Source: Toxoplasma gondii ME49 (lineage: Eukaryota; Apicomplexa; Conoidasida; Eucoccidiorida; Sarcocystidae). Taken from it: 64,000 nt of DNA. Shown piece by piece: positions 44,878 through 57,700 of this stretch. The position numbers were made by a program, and so were the translations under genes. The notes beneath the pieces are model-generated. The model was given only the letters and a program-made list of their open reading frames with translations, was not told the origin of the DNA and made no database searches. The DNA lies in assembly GCF_000006565.2 (NCBI RefSeq), contig NC_031472.1, positions 654,727 to 718,726 on the forward strand. The letters are read 5' to 3'. Each line of letters opens with the position of its first letter. The first letter of the stretch is position 1.

Positions 44878-46190
44878 ATGTCTTTCCTCGTGAGGGGTTT
44901 GATTTCACCTGGCCCTCTCGGACTCCATCAAACCCGCGAAAGACTCACGAAGATTGCTATCGGCGTGACCAGCCTTTCTTTTCCAAAAACTGTTTCGGAG
45001 GTCCTACCGTTCCGGTCTCAATCTAGTCTGTCTACAGTTGGGGCACCACAGATCCGGTGGTGGCAGCCACCCTTCGATGAACGGACTGCGGGAGTGTGTG
45101 TACAGAACAAAGCGCCATCAGCAGCGTGGGAGCCTACGGCAACGATCTGCATTCAGAGGCGCACACTTTACTGGCCACCTACGCGGAAGGACAGGTCAAA
45201 AAGGATACGGGTAGGATCCGCCAAAACTGTCGCTCTTTTAGAGTCCACCACGTCATCTTTCCCTGTTGGCGGTCGATACTTATTTAGGGGTGAGCGCATC
45301 ACCGCCGCTATAACTGTTCTTCAAGTTTTCAAAGCCTGTACATTCCGGTAGAGAGGGAGGGAACTCCGTGTAGCTTGCTGCTACCTCATTTGTAATTGCG
45401 TGAACGATGCCCCTGTAGCCCTGTGGAGACTGCATACATGGAAAGAAACGTCCAACAAATTCTTTCTTTCCGTCATTCTCTCCTTCACCCTGACGTTACT
45501 CCCTTGTCCAGCGGGATCTGGTATCCTTTATTTGTCGGCGAAGGCCCTCAGTTGTGCGGCTAAGAAGAAAACGGTAAACTGTCTCGTCCGCTTACACACA
45601 ACCGAGACGCTTCAAACATGGCCAGTGCTTGTGCGGTGTGTGGCCGGATTACGCGTAGCTTCCTTCGGGCAAAAAATGCTTCGTTTTCAATGCCAAGAGG
45701 GACCAAGATGGAGAACTGGAACCGGTCCTATGTTTCGTCGACAGGTATGTCTCCAAAACTCAGCCTTCCCGTCGGTGACACCTGCTCTGCCGTAGTTTCC
45801 AATGAATGCTGCCTCATTTCCTGGTTTTCCCGTAGATGCTTGCCCTGGTTGTTATCGCGTGTCTGTGTCTTTTGAAACACGGGTGCTGATGCTTCTCTGT
45901 GCTGTGTGGTCCTGCAGCCAAGACAACCTTCTAATGTGGTTCAACGAAGAAGAACTATTGGAATTCGAGAAACTGGTAAGTACGCCAGTGTAGCGCAGTT
46001 TGGATCATGTAGACTGCCACCACTTCTGCTTTGAATGACACTTGCATGCGCATGGTTATTCTGCTTGCAGATGCCTCGGCTGGAAAGCTACTACGAACTT
46101 TGGGAAGAGAAGGCGTCACGCACTCGAATGAAGGAAGCCATCGTAGCTGAGGCAGAAAGCGACTTTCCGCACATCGGATTGGACGGCTGA
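44878..46190 (+). CDS. Small hypothetical protein, about 149 aa, six exons
   Basis: Phase-consistent exons: 45106-45210, 45512-45573, 45659-45744, 45918-45975, 46071-46190 (TGA). The best start is a short first exon 44878-44896 (ATG, G|GTTTGA donor), giving 450 nt, though this exon is the least certain. I do not recognise the family. The central part (F-V-F-N-A-K-R-D-Q-D-G-E-L then C-F-V-D) looks like beta strands. The C-terminus is an acidic helix (W-F-N-E-E-E-L-L-E-F-E, then Y-Y-E-L-W-E-E-K), and the protein ends F-P-H-I-G-L-D-G. There is no signal peptide or membrane segment. The 3' end converges on NFU1 with a gap of 514 bases. A small adaptor or complex subunit is plausible but not shown. 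Confidence 0.72.
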
Positions 46191-46704
46191 ATACAGTTGC
46201 CCTTTGGACGGTTTACTGGAATGTGGAAACTTGGTTTCCGGCCGACTGCAATGTTAGACTGCGATGATTCACTTAAGGTTCTGTCCATGGTAGAACACTT
46301 GCTGATCACTGACTTCGATGCGTACTCACATGCCGTTGTTCTTGCTGGAAATCCGTCTGCCTCCCGTCTCAAGAGACGGTTTTTTGCCGCAGTGTCAACC
46401 CGTTGGCAGCCACAGAGCAGAAGTCTCAGCGATCGAAGAAAAGGTGAAAAGGTACCATAACGTTGCGCATCGCCCCGACCCTATGTCGTGTCGAATGTGG
46501 GAGCTCCCATAAGACTCTCTTTCGCGCAAATGACTCAACAGTGCCATGTGGGGTCCACGCATTGAATGCCAGACTTTAGGTTTATCATTCGAAAAGGAAG
46601 CCTTTCCCCTTCGCAGGGACGACGTTCCAGCACAGTTGCGTCGAAATTCGGCAACATGCTGTGTGACAGTTCAACGTGGCTGGCCACGCGGCGAAAAACA
46701 TGAT
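46191..46704. other. Convergent 3' spacer between the 149-aa gene and NFU1
   Basis: These 514 bases separate two stop codons facing each other and probably hold both 3' untranslated regions. I see no conserved structure or repeat. Confidence 0.55.
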
Positions 46705-48754
46705 TTACTCCTCGTCGTCTTCAAGAGGATCGCCATTTTCGTCGCATTGACGCACGTCTTCCACCTGAGTCAAGTGACACAGCGCATTTGCAGATGGAAG
46801 AGTCACCCACTGAGTTGAGTGGTACTCATCTGGGGAAGCCACAGTAATTGCGACCACTCCTTCTAGCTCACTGCGATCCACCCGTAAAATCGTCCTCACC
46901 TCCGGAATGTAATATTGCAGCATTTGTTTCATTCCTCTCTTGACGGTGATAAGAGAACTTGGACAGCCCTCGCAGCTTCCTTTCAAGTGCACCCAGACAA
47001 TACCAGTCTCTTCATCGAACCGCATCATCTCGAGATCACCTCCATCAGCCTGCAGCATCGGTCGTGCTCGCATGTGCAACAGCTCTCTAATCGCTTCAGA
47101 CAAATCCTCCTCTTCCTCTGATTTGGCATTCTTTTTTTCCGGGACCTCTGGCCGGCCCTCTGCGGCGCCAGAGACGTCCTCTGAAGATACAGCGCGCTGG
47201 ACAGCAGGTATCCCCGACGTTAGGTGGCTGCATGCAGGGACACGGGAGACACACGAGATGAGCTGCATTCACCACAAGTAAGCACAGAAAGAAGGAAGAA
47301 GCCGCCCCTTAGTGTTCCCGAGGATGGGAGAAGACGCTGCTTCTCCTGGACAGGTTGCCGTTACTGGCACTCGGATGAGACGCTGTATTCGAATGAAACG
47401 ACACTCTGCCTACTTCAACCCTGTGCGTCCAACTTCCTCATATCCGACCCGGCATGAATCTTTTCCATAGGGGCTTCTGACAGGTGGAAGTTTAACACCA
47501 CTTACTCCTGAATGCACCGCTTTACCGGCTCTTCCAAGTCCTTCCAGTCTGTATCTCTCGCCTTCACCACCGTCACATAGCCTCCAGCGATTAGCACAGA
47601 AGACGTCCCATCTATCTGGAAAGTGCAGAACAACAGAGACAATGTATGTGCTTGGGTGCACCGAAACGTCCCAGTTCCTTTCTCGGGCATGTACAACCTC
47701 TTTTGCAGTTTCCTCTGTCATCAGAGAACGCCTGAAAACGCGTAATCTTGAAACGGGAAACGCTGCGCGGTTCCGTGTGCTTAGAAAAAAACATCCGCAC
47801 AATTCAGGGTCTAGATCAGTCGCACTCCGACGGTCTCTACGTGTCACTCTTCCATATGCGATTTCGCTCTGGTGTACGTGCACTTTACAGAAGCTGTGCG
47901 GACATCTCCGCGAGCAACGTGAAAATATCAAAGGGAGTGGATCGCCGTCGAGTGTGTTCACCTCGCTACAGCATCCAGGATTCAGCATTTCTCCCCAAAC
48001 AGCATATCTTTGCACCATTCCTCTCATAAGCGCCGAGGAGGCGCCCCCGAATCAAACTGAAAGAACAGTTCCAGAATTGTAGAGCAACCCAATTGTCCGA
48101 CTCACCTTGAATAGACAGTCAGCTAGGGGAGAGTCTCCGTCTGCATGCACAAATAAAACAACCTTGACCCTGCTCCTCTGAGTTGCGGCATTGATTGCCC
48201 TAGTCAATCACGTTGCTGTCTGGCAAACAACTGGTTCACTTGGCGGTGTCTCTGCAGCTGGCGTACGAAACAGTGAAGCGGATGCCAATCTCTTTCGACT
48301 GCGTCTCACGTCGTCTTTGCTGTCGTGTGTAGCTCCTCGAGGAACCGGAGGACGGCTCTGAAATCAGGCTGGGACCGTTTACAACCACAAATTTCCGTGC
48401 CTGTGGGTTGGGAGTGAGCTCCACAGAGAGAGTGATCTGACTAGTGGGTGCTGCGCTATCACCGCGAGGAGCGTCAGCTTCTAGACAGCCGCCAGCACGG
48501 GCGGAAGTTCCGAGCGCGCGAGTGTGATTCTTCTTTGCCTGAACCAGTGTGATGTTCTCGAGACCAGACCGATGCTCAGAGAGACCAAGCGCTCCGCAGT
48601 TTCGCCGGAGCGAAAATGGCTGCGACACGGCTGCCACGGGACGCGCAAGAAAAGTAGACGCTCGAGAGAACGCCTCTGTCGACACGAGAAAGTGAAAAGG
48701 ATTCTTCAACACCCGACACCACCCCAGAGGGGATAAATGCGTAGAGTAAGCCAT
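46705..48754 (-). CDS. NFU1: NFU1-type iron-sulfur cluster scaffold, mitochondrial, 370 aa
   Basis: Four exons, 48754-48310, 48141-48107, 47615-47506 and 47227-46705, join in phase to 1,113 nt. Residues 1-60 form a basic, hydroxylated, acid-poor leader fitting a mitochondrial presequence (the first acidic residue is at 28). An Nfu N-terminal domain follows: T-P-N-P-Q-A-R-K-F at 114-122, S-P-L-A-D-C-L-F near 152-159, then I-D-G with V-T-V-V-K and D-x-D-W. The NifU-like C-terminal domain has L-Q-A-D-G-G-D at 255-261 and the cluster-binding C282-E-G-C285-P-S-S motif. NFU proteins hold a [4Fe-4S] cluster on this CxxC and pass it to targets such as lipoyl synthase. A 40-residue acidic linker (E/K/D-rich) separates the two domains and the protein ends in an acidic D-D-E-E tail. 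The presence of the Nfu N domain argues for the mitochondrial rather than the plastid type. Confidence 0.94.
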
Positions 48755-49368
48755 GAGACTCACAGCATTACTTACACAGGGTGCTCTCGCGGAGTACGGC
48801 ACAGATGGATACCCCCAAAATCGGTTGCGGGAAAAGACACAGTCACCTGAAAATGGAACACAGCTTCTGTTGCGGCGGCGGAGAAATGGGAGACGCGTTT
48901 TCGGCTCTTAAGCAGCTTCTCGAGTCAAAAGGCTGGAAAAGTCGAGCATGAAACACGGCACACTGCTGTTCTACCGCGTAAGATCGGTTTGTGACTCTCG
49001 CTAGATGCAAGTTGAAAAGATGCGCTGTCCGCCAAGACCCGAAACGCATGCATTTCCAGCCCCAGGAATGCCTGGCGATCTCTGAGTCACGAGCTATACG
49101 AGTTTTTGCTCCCGCCCCATCGATAAGTAGCCACTGGTTTCGAACTTCTTCAAGCGAAAAGGCACCGTGTCACGTGAGAAAAAACGGACGTGTTGACATG
49201 CCAGAAAGGAAGAGACTGACTCTCACTTCCGGTGGATGCCAAGCACACACGCGTGTGGAGCGTCAGGCGCACGACAAACAAGAACAGGCGACCCCGAGCA
49301 ATCAAACGCCCGTTCTGTCAATTTCCACTTGACTGAGAAAGAGATGACACTCCTAGCTTTGAGGCAGA
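48755..49368. promoter_or_regulatory. Divergent promoter region of NFU1 and the 514-aa gene
   Basis: The two start codons are 614 bases apart and point away from each other, so both promoters must lie here. An 8-base GCATGCAT element is at 49046-49053. GCATGC-type motifs are known targets of ApiAP2 factors in apicomplexans, but whether this copy acts is inference. I see no TATA box. Confidence 0.45.
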
Positions 49369-52300
49369 ATGGCGTCCTCATGCATCGATCAGTCATATGC
49401 TAGGAGGTCAAACAGTGCAGTGAAAGACTCCAGTGACAGTGGCACACCTGACGGTATCGAACCTTTCTTGTTCCCCATAGTGGCATGCCTGGGTTGTTTG
49501 ACTACCGTGGCGTGCGGGCAAAAAGATGGAGACTTTATTAGTCCTGCTGAGTACGCTCAAGGATGCACGGAATCTCCGTACGAGACTACCTTGCTGTTAG
49601 CCAACGCCGAGGCAAGAGTTAGAAAATGCACATCGTCCCCTAAACTTCAAAAACAAACTGACACTCCGTACTCTCCCTCGGGATGCAGGGCAGAGCCGAT
49701 GGATGCAACGCATGTGGCGAGGATGGTAAACGCAGCGACAGAAGGTGAAGGTTCCCAACTGCCATCTGCAGGGAAGGACGGAAACAGCAGACTGCACAGG
49801 AACGCTCAGGCATCGCCGCCTTCCACTGGGGTGCAGAATGCCGTACTCCAGGATGGCAAGGAAGTGAGCTCATATGCTACCTCTTTCCGCGGCGAAAGTA
49901 GCAAGTCGATGCAAAGCGTGCACACACCTCACGACGGCCGTACTGTGGCGTACCGTGTCATCATACACCCTTCCGTCTTAGGTATGCTAAGAAAAGGGCT
50001 TTGTCAAATTTTTCCCAAGACGCAAATGCTGACTTGCCGCAGGAAACTCTATTGAACCGAATGTAGAGTTCAAATGAGTTCGGCTTTATTTCCTTCTGGA
50101 AACCGTCGGCCTCACAAAAGGCTCTTAAGCGAACCATGTGTGGCCTCCATCAAATTTTGCCACACATCCGCTCAAGAGCGGGGAAAAGTGCCCTTGTGAA
50201 ACTCTGTGTTAACAGAGAACCAACTGGATTCTGCTTTCGCTTGGGAGAGCGCCGGTATCGGTAGTTATTTCTCAGTCTCGTTTTTCTTGATCTAATGAAA
50301 AGGTGGAAAGCCCCGAATGTACAAGATCAGAATACAAAATGCAGCTCCAACTCTAGTTTCCGATATGTTTACCAAAGAGCTGCGCTTGTCGACTCAGACG
50401 AGTTTTCCTGTAGTGGGTTTCTCTGTTAACTCAAAGAAAACAAAGGCTCCTCCCCCTCTGTCTGAAAATACTGCAGCGCCGCTGTATGATCGGAGTTCAT
50501 CCGCAACAATATGGAGAGTCAAGAACAAAACCGATGCATAATAGCCTTGATGTCAACAGCACCGTTTCCTGCACCCGACGGGTCTTCATTACCAACACCT
50601 GGGCTGCAACACCTCCTATGAGTGATCTGCCGATGCAACGTGGGTCCAACTCAGCTTCGTTATTTCACTAAGACAGTATGCGTTTGCTTTCCCCTTAACC
50701 AACTGTCTTCTCTTAGAGTCAGTCTCTAACGGACCAAGAGCTACTCGAACAAATTGTCACAGATTTCTCTCTTCGAGCAGTTCGCTTCGATGACTCGGTG
50801 AGCCTTGAATGCGATATGCGACGAATGGGATGGAATCAAAGACACAGCGGGGAAACCTTTTCGGTTGGGAGATCGGAAGGCTAGCGAACAAGTGTTCCAA
50901 AGATAATCGAATGACAGCTGCCGGTTTTGCAAATATGCAAGATGTGGTCCTTCGCTTCGATACCCATACAGAACCTTGCCGGGCCATAGGAGTTGCTACT
51001 CATGCACAGTTAAGTACCACTCCCTGAATGAATATCTACACTATGCCCTAACTCTTCCTTGACGTACCATGCACGCAGACAGAGAGAGGCCGCGCCACTT
51101 TTCGCAGCACAGAAGTGGCGCCAAGACCTCTGGGTTATCATGTGGCGTAGGCGCGAGTCGCGTTTCAGTGAATCTTTTTCTGCAGGATAACAGGACCGGT
51201 CTTCCTGCAACATTAATTCACCTAGCGAATGGGATGCACCTGAAAGCCGAATATCACCTGGATTTCCATCTCCAAGTGAGACCTCATCTAATGCATTCTC
51301 ACTTGGGATGGCGTATTATAAGAGCGCGAATTCTAACTCTCAGCTCCAGGAAATATGCTGCGGGCATGGTCGCCCGACAGTAAACGGTGGCCTCAACGAT
51401 CCTCAGGACTGCCACGATAAGAAACGTCCACATGGAGGATGGCACGGCTGGCGCAGTGTCACTGGGTTTTCACTTCCGCAGGAAAAAAGTGCTGTTTCCC
51501 TTCCTTTTCGTTGACTGCAGAGCATTCATTTCAAGCTGTGCACCAAAGAGAATCGCTTCATCATGTTCTTTTTCGTTCCCATCAAGCATGTAAGCGTACA
51601 ACCACTTTCGCATCTGAGTCGGGATAACGGTGGGAGGGTTTAGAAGGGTGCAGTGTGGAAAACGAGACCCTCTGAAATGTAGCCGAGTCTGTCTGTTGTC
51701 AAGTTTGCTGTGCTACAAACAAGTGAATCTTTTTCGCGAGACTCGTTTTCTGCGCAGCTCAAGGACATTGCAATACCCGAAGAGCTAGATCCCGTCTTCG
51801 TAAGTGCTGCACCTTCTGTACTGCCAGGTTGTTCCATGAGAGAGCTGAGACGAAGCATCCAAAAAGCCATAAGAACATGGCACACTCGCACTGCCATGAA
51901 CGCGTGCATTCTATTTTCTACCCTTAGTAGTACGCTTCTCAACTGCAAATGAAGCCTTCAAGGCAGACAAGTCCACGAAACGGAAGACGTGCCTCGTGGC
52001 TTCCAACCACTACACTCTGATCTCATGATTAGTTTGCGGTTGCCACCATGAGTTGCTGCCGGTCTGTACCGCTTTGTGCATCCAGCATGCATCCTGCTAC
52101 GATCGCGTTCGCAAATTCGTGCAGAGGCCGCAGCGAGCCGCGGTGCTTCAGGTAGGAGAGAACTGGCGATTTGTGCCCAAGCGTGAAAATTGGCACTTCT
52201 TCAATCGCTTGACAGTACAGGCGAAGCCACCAACAAGCGGGGAAGCCGAGATGGGTAGATACACGAAAGTGCGAGTGCAGTTGATATATTTCTTGTCGTT

Positions 52301-53857
52301 CCTTGTCAGCAAATAGTGATCCGGAAAGATACGTGGTTATTGATTGCGCGACGTGTTATGTGGATGTGCAACCACAGAATGTACAAAGAATTCAACCCAC
52401 TTCAATACGGTGCATATCGAAACAACGCACTGCAACTATTTGTGTTGGAGGCCCGATTGATACAACGTGAACGGTAGCGTTTCCTGCTTTCCACTGAAAT
52501 CGGCGCTCGGAGATGATGACCACCAGCTCTTTAGATATTCCTTTCATTTTCTTGTTGTCTCGTTCCTGCCAATTTCTCTAGCTGTCGCCGGATGCGCCAG
52601 CTGATTTACGTCGGACACCTCTGTATCTCAGCGGACCTGGGATCTCTCTCCGCGAGCGACGATCCATGCAAAGGCTCTTCGTCGGCTCGGCAATAGTATT
52701 GCTACTGGCAGACACTCAAGAAAGAGACACGTTTCAGTGCTCCCTTAAAATCCTGCAACTGTACAATTCACTCGAACATTCTCAGTGAAAAACATTCAAA
52801 AAAGGAACCAGCAGTCCTGTTGGGTACCCGCGGGATTGCTACAATCCTTCCTGAAATCTTCTAACCTCTTGTCAGTAGGGACGCGTGGAAAGCCACGAAC
52901 AGTTTGGCGTTACTATCGACAAAACAGAGCTCGTCATGCATCGCATCAAAGAGGCCGGGAAAAGTGTGTTCAGCTTGGCATTTTTACAATGCGCCTTCTG
53001 GCTGCGAACCATTCCCCACTTCGATTCGTTAACTGTATGCCGTATTGTACGTGGCACATCGAACCAGAGCTCCCGTATCCTCGTGCGGCCTGCGATTTTC
53101 GCTTGTTTGAGTTCTAGAAAACCGTATCGAAATCGTCTGTTTCCGAAATCTTCTAAATGCAAACACATGTCACGTCCTCCACTTTGAAGGTGAATGCCTA
53201 CGTACAGGGGACACTGTGTAAACGTTTGTGGACGCCCTGGACAGCTCAAAGATCTGCGGCGATTTGCGTAGGTCCCTCTGATTCATGGTCGAGTTGTGTT
53301 TCTTGCTTTCCTGACGGAAGTGCCCGCGGCCAAATGATTGCCGGTCTCGCTTATTCTGTGTGCTACTACATCACGACCTGGCGATTTGTATTACAGTCAC
53401 AAACAACTCTATTTGCCACATAACCCAGACTGTTCCGAGAAAACTTCACCATCGGCCAACGAAAACCCTGAGAGCCGAGTTCGAGTATTGAAAAGTGTTT
53501 AGAGTGTGAATCTGTGTTAACACCGGCGCGTTCCGGCGATCTCTGTTGTTCGTTTCTTAGCGCCCAGAACAGAGGGCGGACAGCGCACAAACGTTCTGTG
53601 TTCCCTGGTGGGTCCACGAAGTGGCATCAAAAACCTTTTTTGCAGTGTATGCAAAGCGGGTCCTTCAAGCAGACAAGGTACAGATGGGTGTCGCGCCCAC
53701 ATGGACAGTTCCAGGTTTTTCTCCGGATACAGTTCCAACCGTCTCAAGAGGCCTCAAAATGAAAACCTACGAACAGGCTGCGCGCCTCCTTCAAAAACGT
53801 TTACAAGACAAGCAACCCTGGCAATCCACCCACTTGCAATTTCTCAAGAACACTTGA
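49369..53857 (+). CDS. Hypothetical protein, about 514 aa, ten exons
   Basis: Exons: 49369-49981, 50345-50517, 50717-50797, 51186-51275, 51521-51589, 51758-51799, 52086-52151, 52582-52695, 52879-52963, 53646-53857. All have GT/AG ends, phases agree, and the total is 1,545 nt. The ATG has A at -3 and G at +4. I do not recognise the family. The first exon (204 residues) is Ser/Thr-rich with one weak hydrophobic stretch near 32-50. The middle exons give a conserved-looking core: T-D-Q-E-L-L-E-Q-I, then D-N-R-T-G-L-P-A, H-L-D-F-H-L-Q and I-H-F-K-L-C-T-K-E-N-R-F-I-M. The C-terminal 70 residues are basic (K-M-K-T-Y-E-Q-A-A-R-L-L-Q-K-R-L). The many small phase-0 exons encoding beta-like segments suggest a folded domain. 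The least certain splices are the acceptor at 50345 and the donor at 52695. Confidence 0.75.
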
Positions 53858-54557
53858 AAAAACCAGTCATCTCAAACTGAATTTCCTTGAAGACAAGCAC
53901 AACGGGACACGAAACGCCGCGACTTCCTTCGTCCGAGCGTGCTTGTCGACTGCACCTCCCACGCGAGGCGGCGCGTCCATCTGTGACAGAACGAAACAGA
54001 CACGTACGGTACACTCGTTCGGGTTCTTTCTCCTTGGAAAAGAAGAATACGAAAGACTTCTGAACCATGAGACATTCAAAGAACGGCGAAATGGACTATC
54101 AGAGTGCCGCTCTTCTGATTTTTCACAATCTAACCAGATGGAGCATCAGAGTTCAAGGCAGACGTTCAGGGTATGCACTTCGGATTGGGCCGCCGATTTG
54201 GGGGCCTGAGCATCTGGACAAATGAATGGACGCAATAAGATTTCTCACCAGGATTTTCGTCTGTTTCCTACTCTCTCAGAACAAACAGACGTCACGAACA
54301 CACACACACACACACACACACACGAGAAAATACTCTCAACACAACCCTGTGGAAGCACAACTATACAGCCCCTTGGAGGTATCCAGATATATTCGTACAG
54401 AGAAAAAGATCAACAAACCTAAACAGACGCAGGAGAACACCCATAATCGCTTTGGCGGTAGTTTTTTGTCATCGTCGCGTAGACAGAGAGCCTTAGTTTC
54501 TTTCCTCACCCCCAGGACTCATCTTACACACTGACACATGTTTTAGACAAAACTCAC
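53858..54557. other. Convergent 3' spacer with possible last CAP-H2 exon
   Basis: The region lies between the stop of the 514-aa gene and the last exon I can place for CAP-H2. A (CA)n run sits at 54298-54324. The stop codon of CAP-H2 must fall here, and two acceptors (near 54265 and 54450) fit the required phase, so the exact end is unresolved. Confidence 0.5.
54298..54324. repeat. (CA)n microsatellite
   Basis: An uninterrupted acac run of about 27 bases lies in the 3' part of the CAP-H2 locus. Confidence 0.95.
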
Positions 54558-54733
54558 CAAGTCTCCCTTGAGTTTGTCAGTAGAGTCACTGAGAAATCTC
54601 GTGTTCTACTCGAAGAGCCTGTGGGCACAGACAGAAAGCTCCTGTGAGAGTCATCGACAAAATAACGACTCACAAAAAGAACTCTCAATCCAGTAATCAG
54701 AATCTCTACGATCTAAACCAGTAGGTCATCCCG

Positions 54734-54764
<31 letters not shown>

Positions 54765-57700
54765 CTCGCGAGAAAAACGTGTAAAGAGTCGTGAGCAGTT
54801 TGCTTGGCACAACTTCTCTTTGTCGCCCACTGGTGTCCGAACAAGATGTTTTCCCCTGAAGCCCTCGTGTCGCGTTCCCGAATGAGCGTCGTTCTACGTA
54901 ACCCGTTGCACGCATGCGACTAAGAGTGAAGAGAAAAGCAGGATCATTTCTCGACTTAATTTACAAGCGTGTTTCGAGAAAACGCATGCATGGAAAGCTC
55001 CTACCGTGACCATTGCTGCCTAGCTTCCCCTGAAGGAAGAGCTCCCACGACGCTTCTTCTTCCTCCACTTGTTCTGCATTTTCGTCGGTGACACCCTCTT
55101 GGCGAATGTCGAGTTTTCCTTTGTTGGTCAACTGAAACAGAAAAAACTCCAGAAATCTTCTTCCTTCCGTTCCACATAAGAGGATGCAAAAACCTGCGGG
55201 AAATCAGCCTCTGCTGGGAGGTTGCGAGACCCTGGGACTCGTTCACAATCGTCCGCCCAGAAAAGCACTAGTCTGAGTTTTCAACACAGTCCGTGTCTGC
55301 GAAAATCCGTTCGCGAAAAACTGGATCCTTAATCTTTAGACGACGCTAAAGACACTTCATCCAGGAAAGAGGCCTCCGAGGAGCCTTCCTAGAAGCGCAT
55401 GCTAGAAGGCCTCCCTCCCTCTCTTACCACGCCTGCTCTGCTCAGACACAAACTTCCCATCAACGCAGAGGACTGAATACACTTTTATTTGGAAGCTCCA
55501 TTTCAGGAGTTCACTTAGGGATCTAAATTGGAAAGAGTCACCACGGTCACTGGAATAGTTCTTCTGCACGCTTTGTCCGAGTGATGCATTAAAAAGTTCG
55601 GACTCACCATGAGTGCCACGAGGAACAGGCGGCAAACTTCGTACTTTTCGCGGCCCCGCGCAACGTCACTGAAGGCGGGATATGGAGACTCTGAAGCATG
55701 CGTTCTTGAACCTCCGTTGCTCTGCAAGAGGCAGAGTGTCGTCGCATTCTCCTTTCCATCTGGAGAGGCAGAACAGCTCGCCTCCGGACGTTCCTCACCC
55801 TGCGAGCACGCAGCCTCAGGCCCGCACAAAGCAGGGAGGACCGGAGCCTGGAGAAAGCAGAGGAGACAGGCGCGGGGTTGCTGACGAAGAAGAAACTTTT
55901 CTATGCCAGAACAGACGCTTTCGACAAGGACAGAGCGTGTGGGCGTCTCGGAGGAGTTCCGGATCACAGAGGGGAAAAACCGGGAAGTACGGAAACTCGA
56001 GAACTCTCAAGAAGCTCTCTTTCAAACGCGAGCGCTCCACTCTGCGCTTGCTGCATCACGTCGTCGCCGCAGTTCCCAGTTTCCTCCTTGTCTTCGCCTA
56101 CAACCTTTCCTCACGGCTGTCTCTGCCCTGTGCAAAAATGCACCTGTCGCTGCATGCATTCTTTCTATACGAGACGCGAAGCTCGGAGCTGTCTCTCTCT
56201 CCCCTCTTCAGCCTCTTGACAAACGCGGCAAGGGAATCTGTACACACTCACTAGCCAGTGCGGCCCAAGACAGTTTTTCTCCGACACAGCGTAGTCAACA
56301 AGCGGCCTTTCGGTCGCTTTTATTGGCCGCGCTTACAACGAGGAAACCGAACGAAGTATTGTAAAGCTTTTCGCGCGAGGTCTCGGTCCGAACAGTTCTA
56401 GGTCAAAACAGGCGCGAGACATAGATCAGCGCGGGAGCACAACACTCGTTCATTCCAGGCAGAACAGACATGCAGCTGCCGCGCTCCAGTCAGGTGCAAA
56501 GTTCGCATGCGTTTTCGACAGCGCCGCGTTTGTGTTCGTCCTATAGTCGGATGCGAAAGACTTTCCAGCCGTTCCTGGAAGGCACCACTCACGTTTTTTG
56601 CAAGACCGTCTACGCGCTGCAGAAGTTTCTCCTCGTAGGCACAAATGTCAAAGGGCGGCAGGGAGGAGCTGCGGCGGAGCTCTCCTTCCAGAAACACCGT
56701 CCAGCGAGCGACTCTGCACGCAGAAAGGAGACAAGAAGAAACCGGCAGAATTCACAGCTGCAGACTTCTGCCAGGTTTCTGGAACAGGGCAATGTGAAGA
56801 GAAGGAAAAAGACTCGAGCGCAGCCCAGAGATGGGGAAATACCGACTACGCAACACCTGAAGCTGCGATCCAGACAGCGAGGACGCGCTTTCAACACGGT
56901 TTTCATCGTTTGCAGGTGGACAACGGTTCACAGACGTTCAGCGTACCAGTCTCTTGATGGACCATCAAAGCCTCTTCGAGGGCGAATGTGAATATCAAGA
57001 AAGTCTTCGCGATAATTATTCGACCACGAAAAGATAAACCCGATGGAAAGACAGTGAAGGAAGAATTCGAATACCCCAAGAAAACAGTCTCCGTTGACAG
57101 CTCCTCATTTTCAGGTAGTCAGAGCGAGGACAAAGGAAAAAAAAGAAAACGACGAAAAATACGGATGTCGCTTTTGCCGCCGGGACGAACTCCCAGACAC
57201 AGGCGTGAGTTAAGTTCGTGACACTGAATAGTCGACCCATCCTTAACGCCGCAACCTACATCAAAAGAACGCTTCGGAGCTACGAAACACTGGTAGAACC
57301 GTCCGCATGCCCGCGCCTGACATCTCTACAGCCCCATACAGCGAAAGAGAGCGAAACATCAACATACATGCACGTTGACGTACGTTTATGTGGAGATGAA
57401 CACACCCGCCTGGAAAGAGAGCAAACAGATCGACAGATACGCAAAGCTAAATGCAAATGCCTACGTGTGGATGTCTTCTCTTGTATGCTCTCAAGTGTCG
57501 ACTTCAGGACGGCGGGTGTAGCGACTCTCACCTCTGCAGCAGTTCCTGGTCAGACCGCTTCATCTGGACCGCCTCGACGGAAAAACCTTCCACGTGATCC
57601 TCAGCGGCTTCCTGAGAGGGAAACAGTCGCCACTGAAACCCCATATTTCTTTCTCAAGTATCCACCGTAAAAGAACATACCTCAAACTAGCGACCCATAT

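Noticed and set aside
50936..51010. Apparent coding segment in the 514-aa gene (frame with V-V-L-R-F-D-T)
   Set aside because: No phase-0 acceptor fits, and the exons ending at 50797 and starting at 51186 join cleanly without it.
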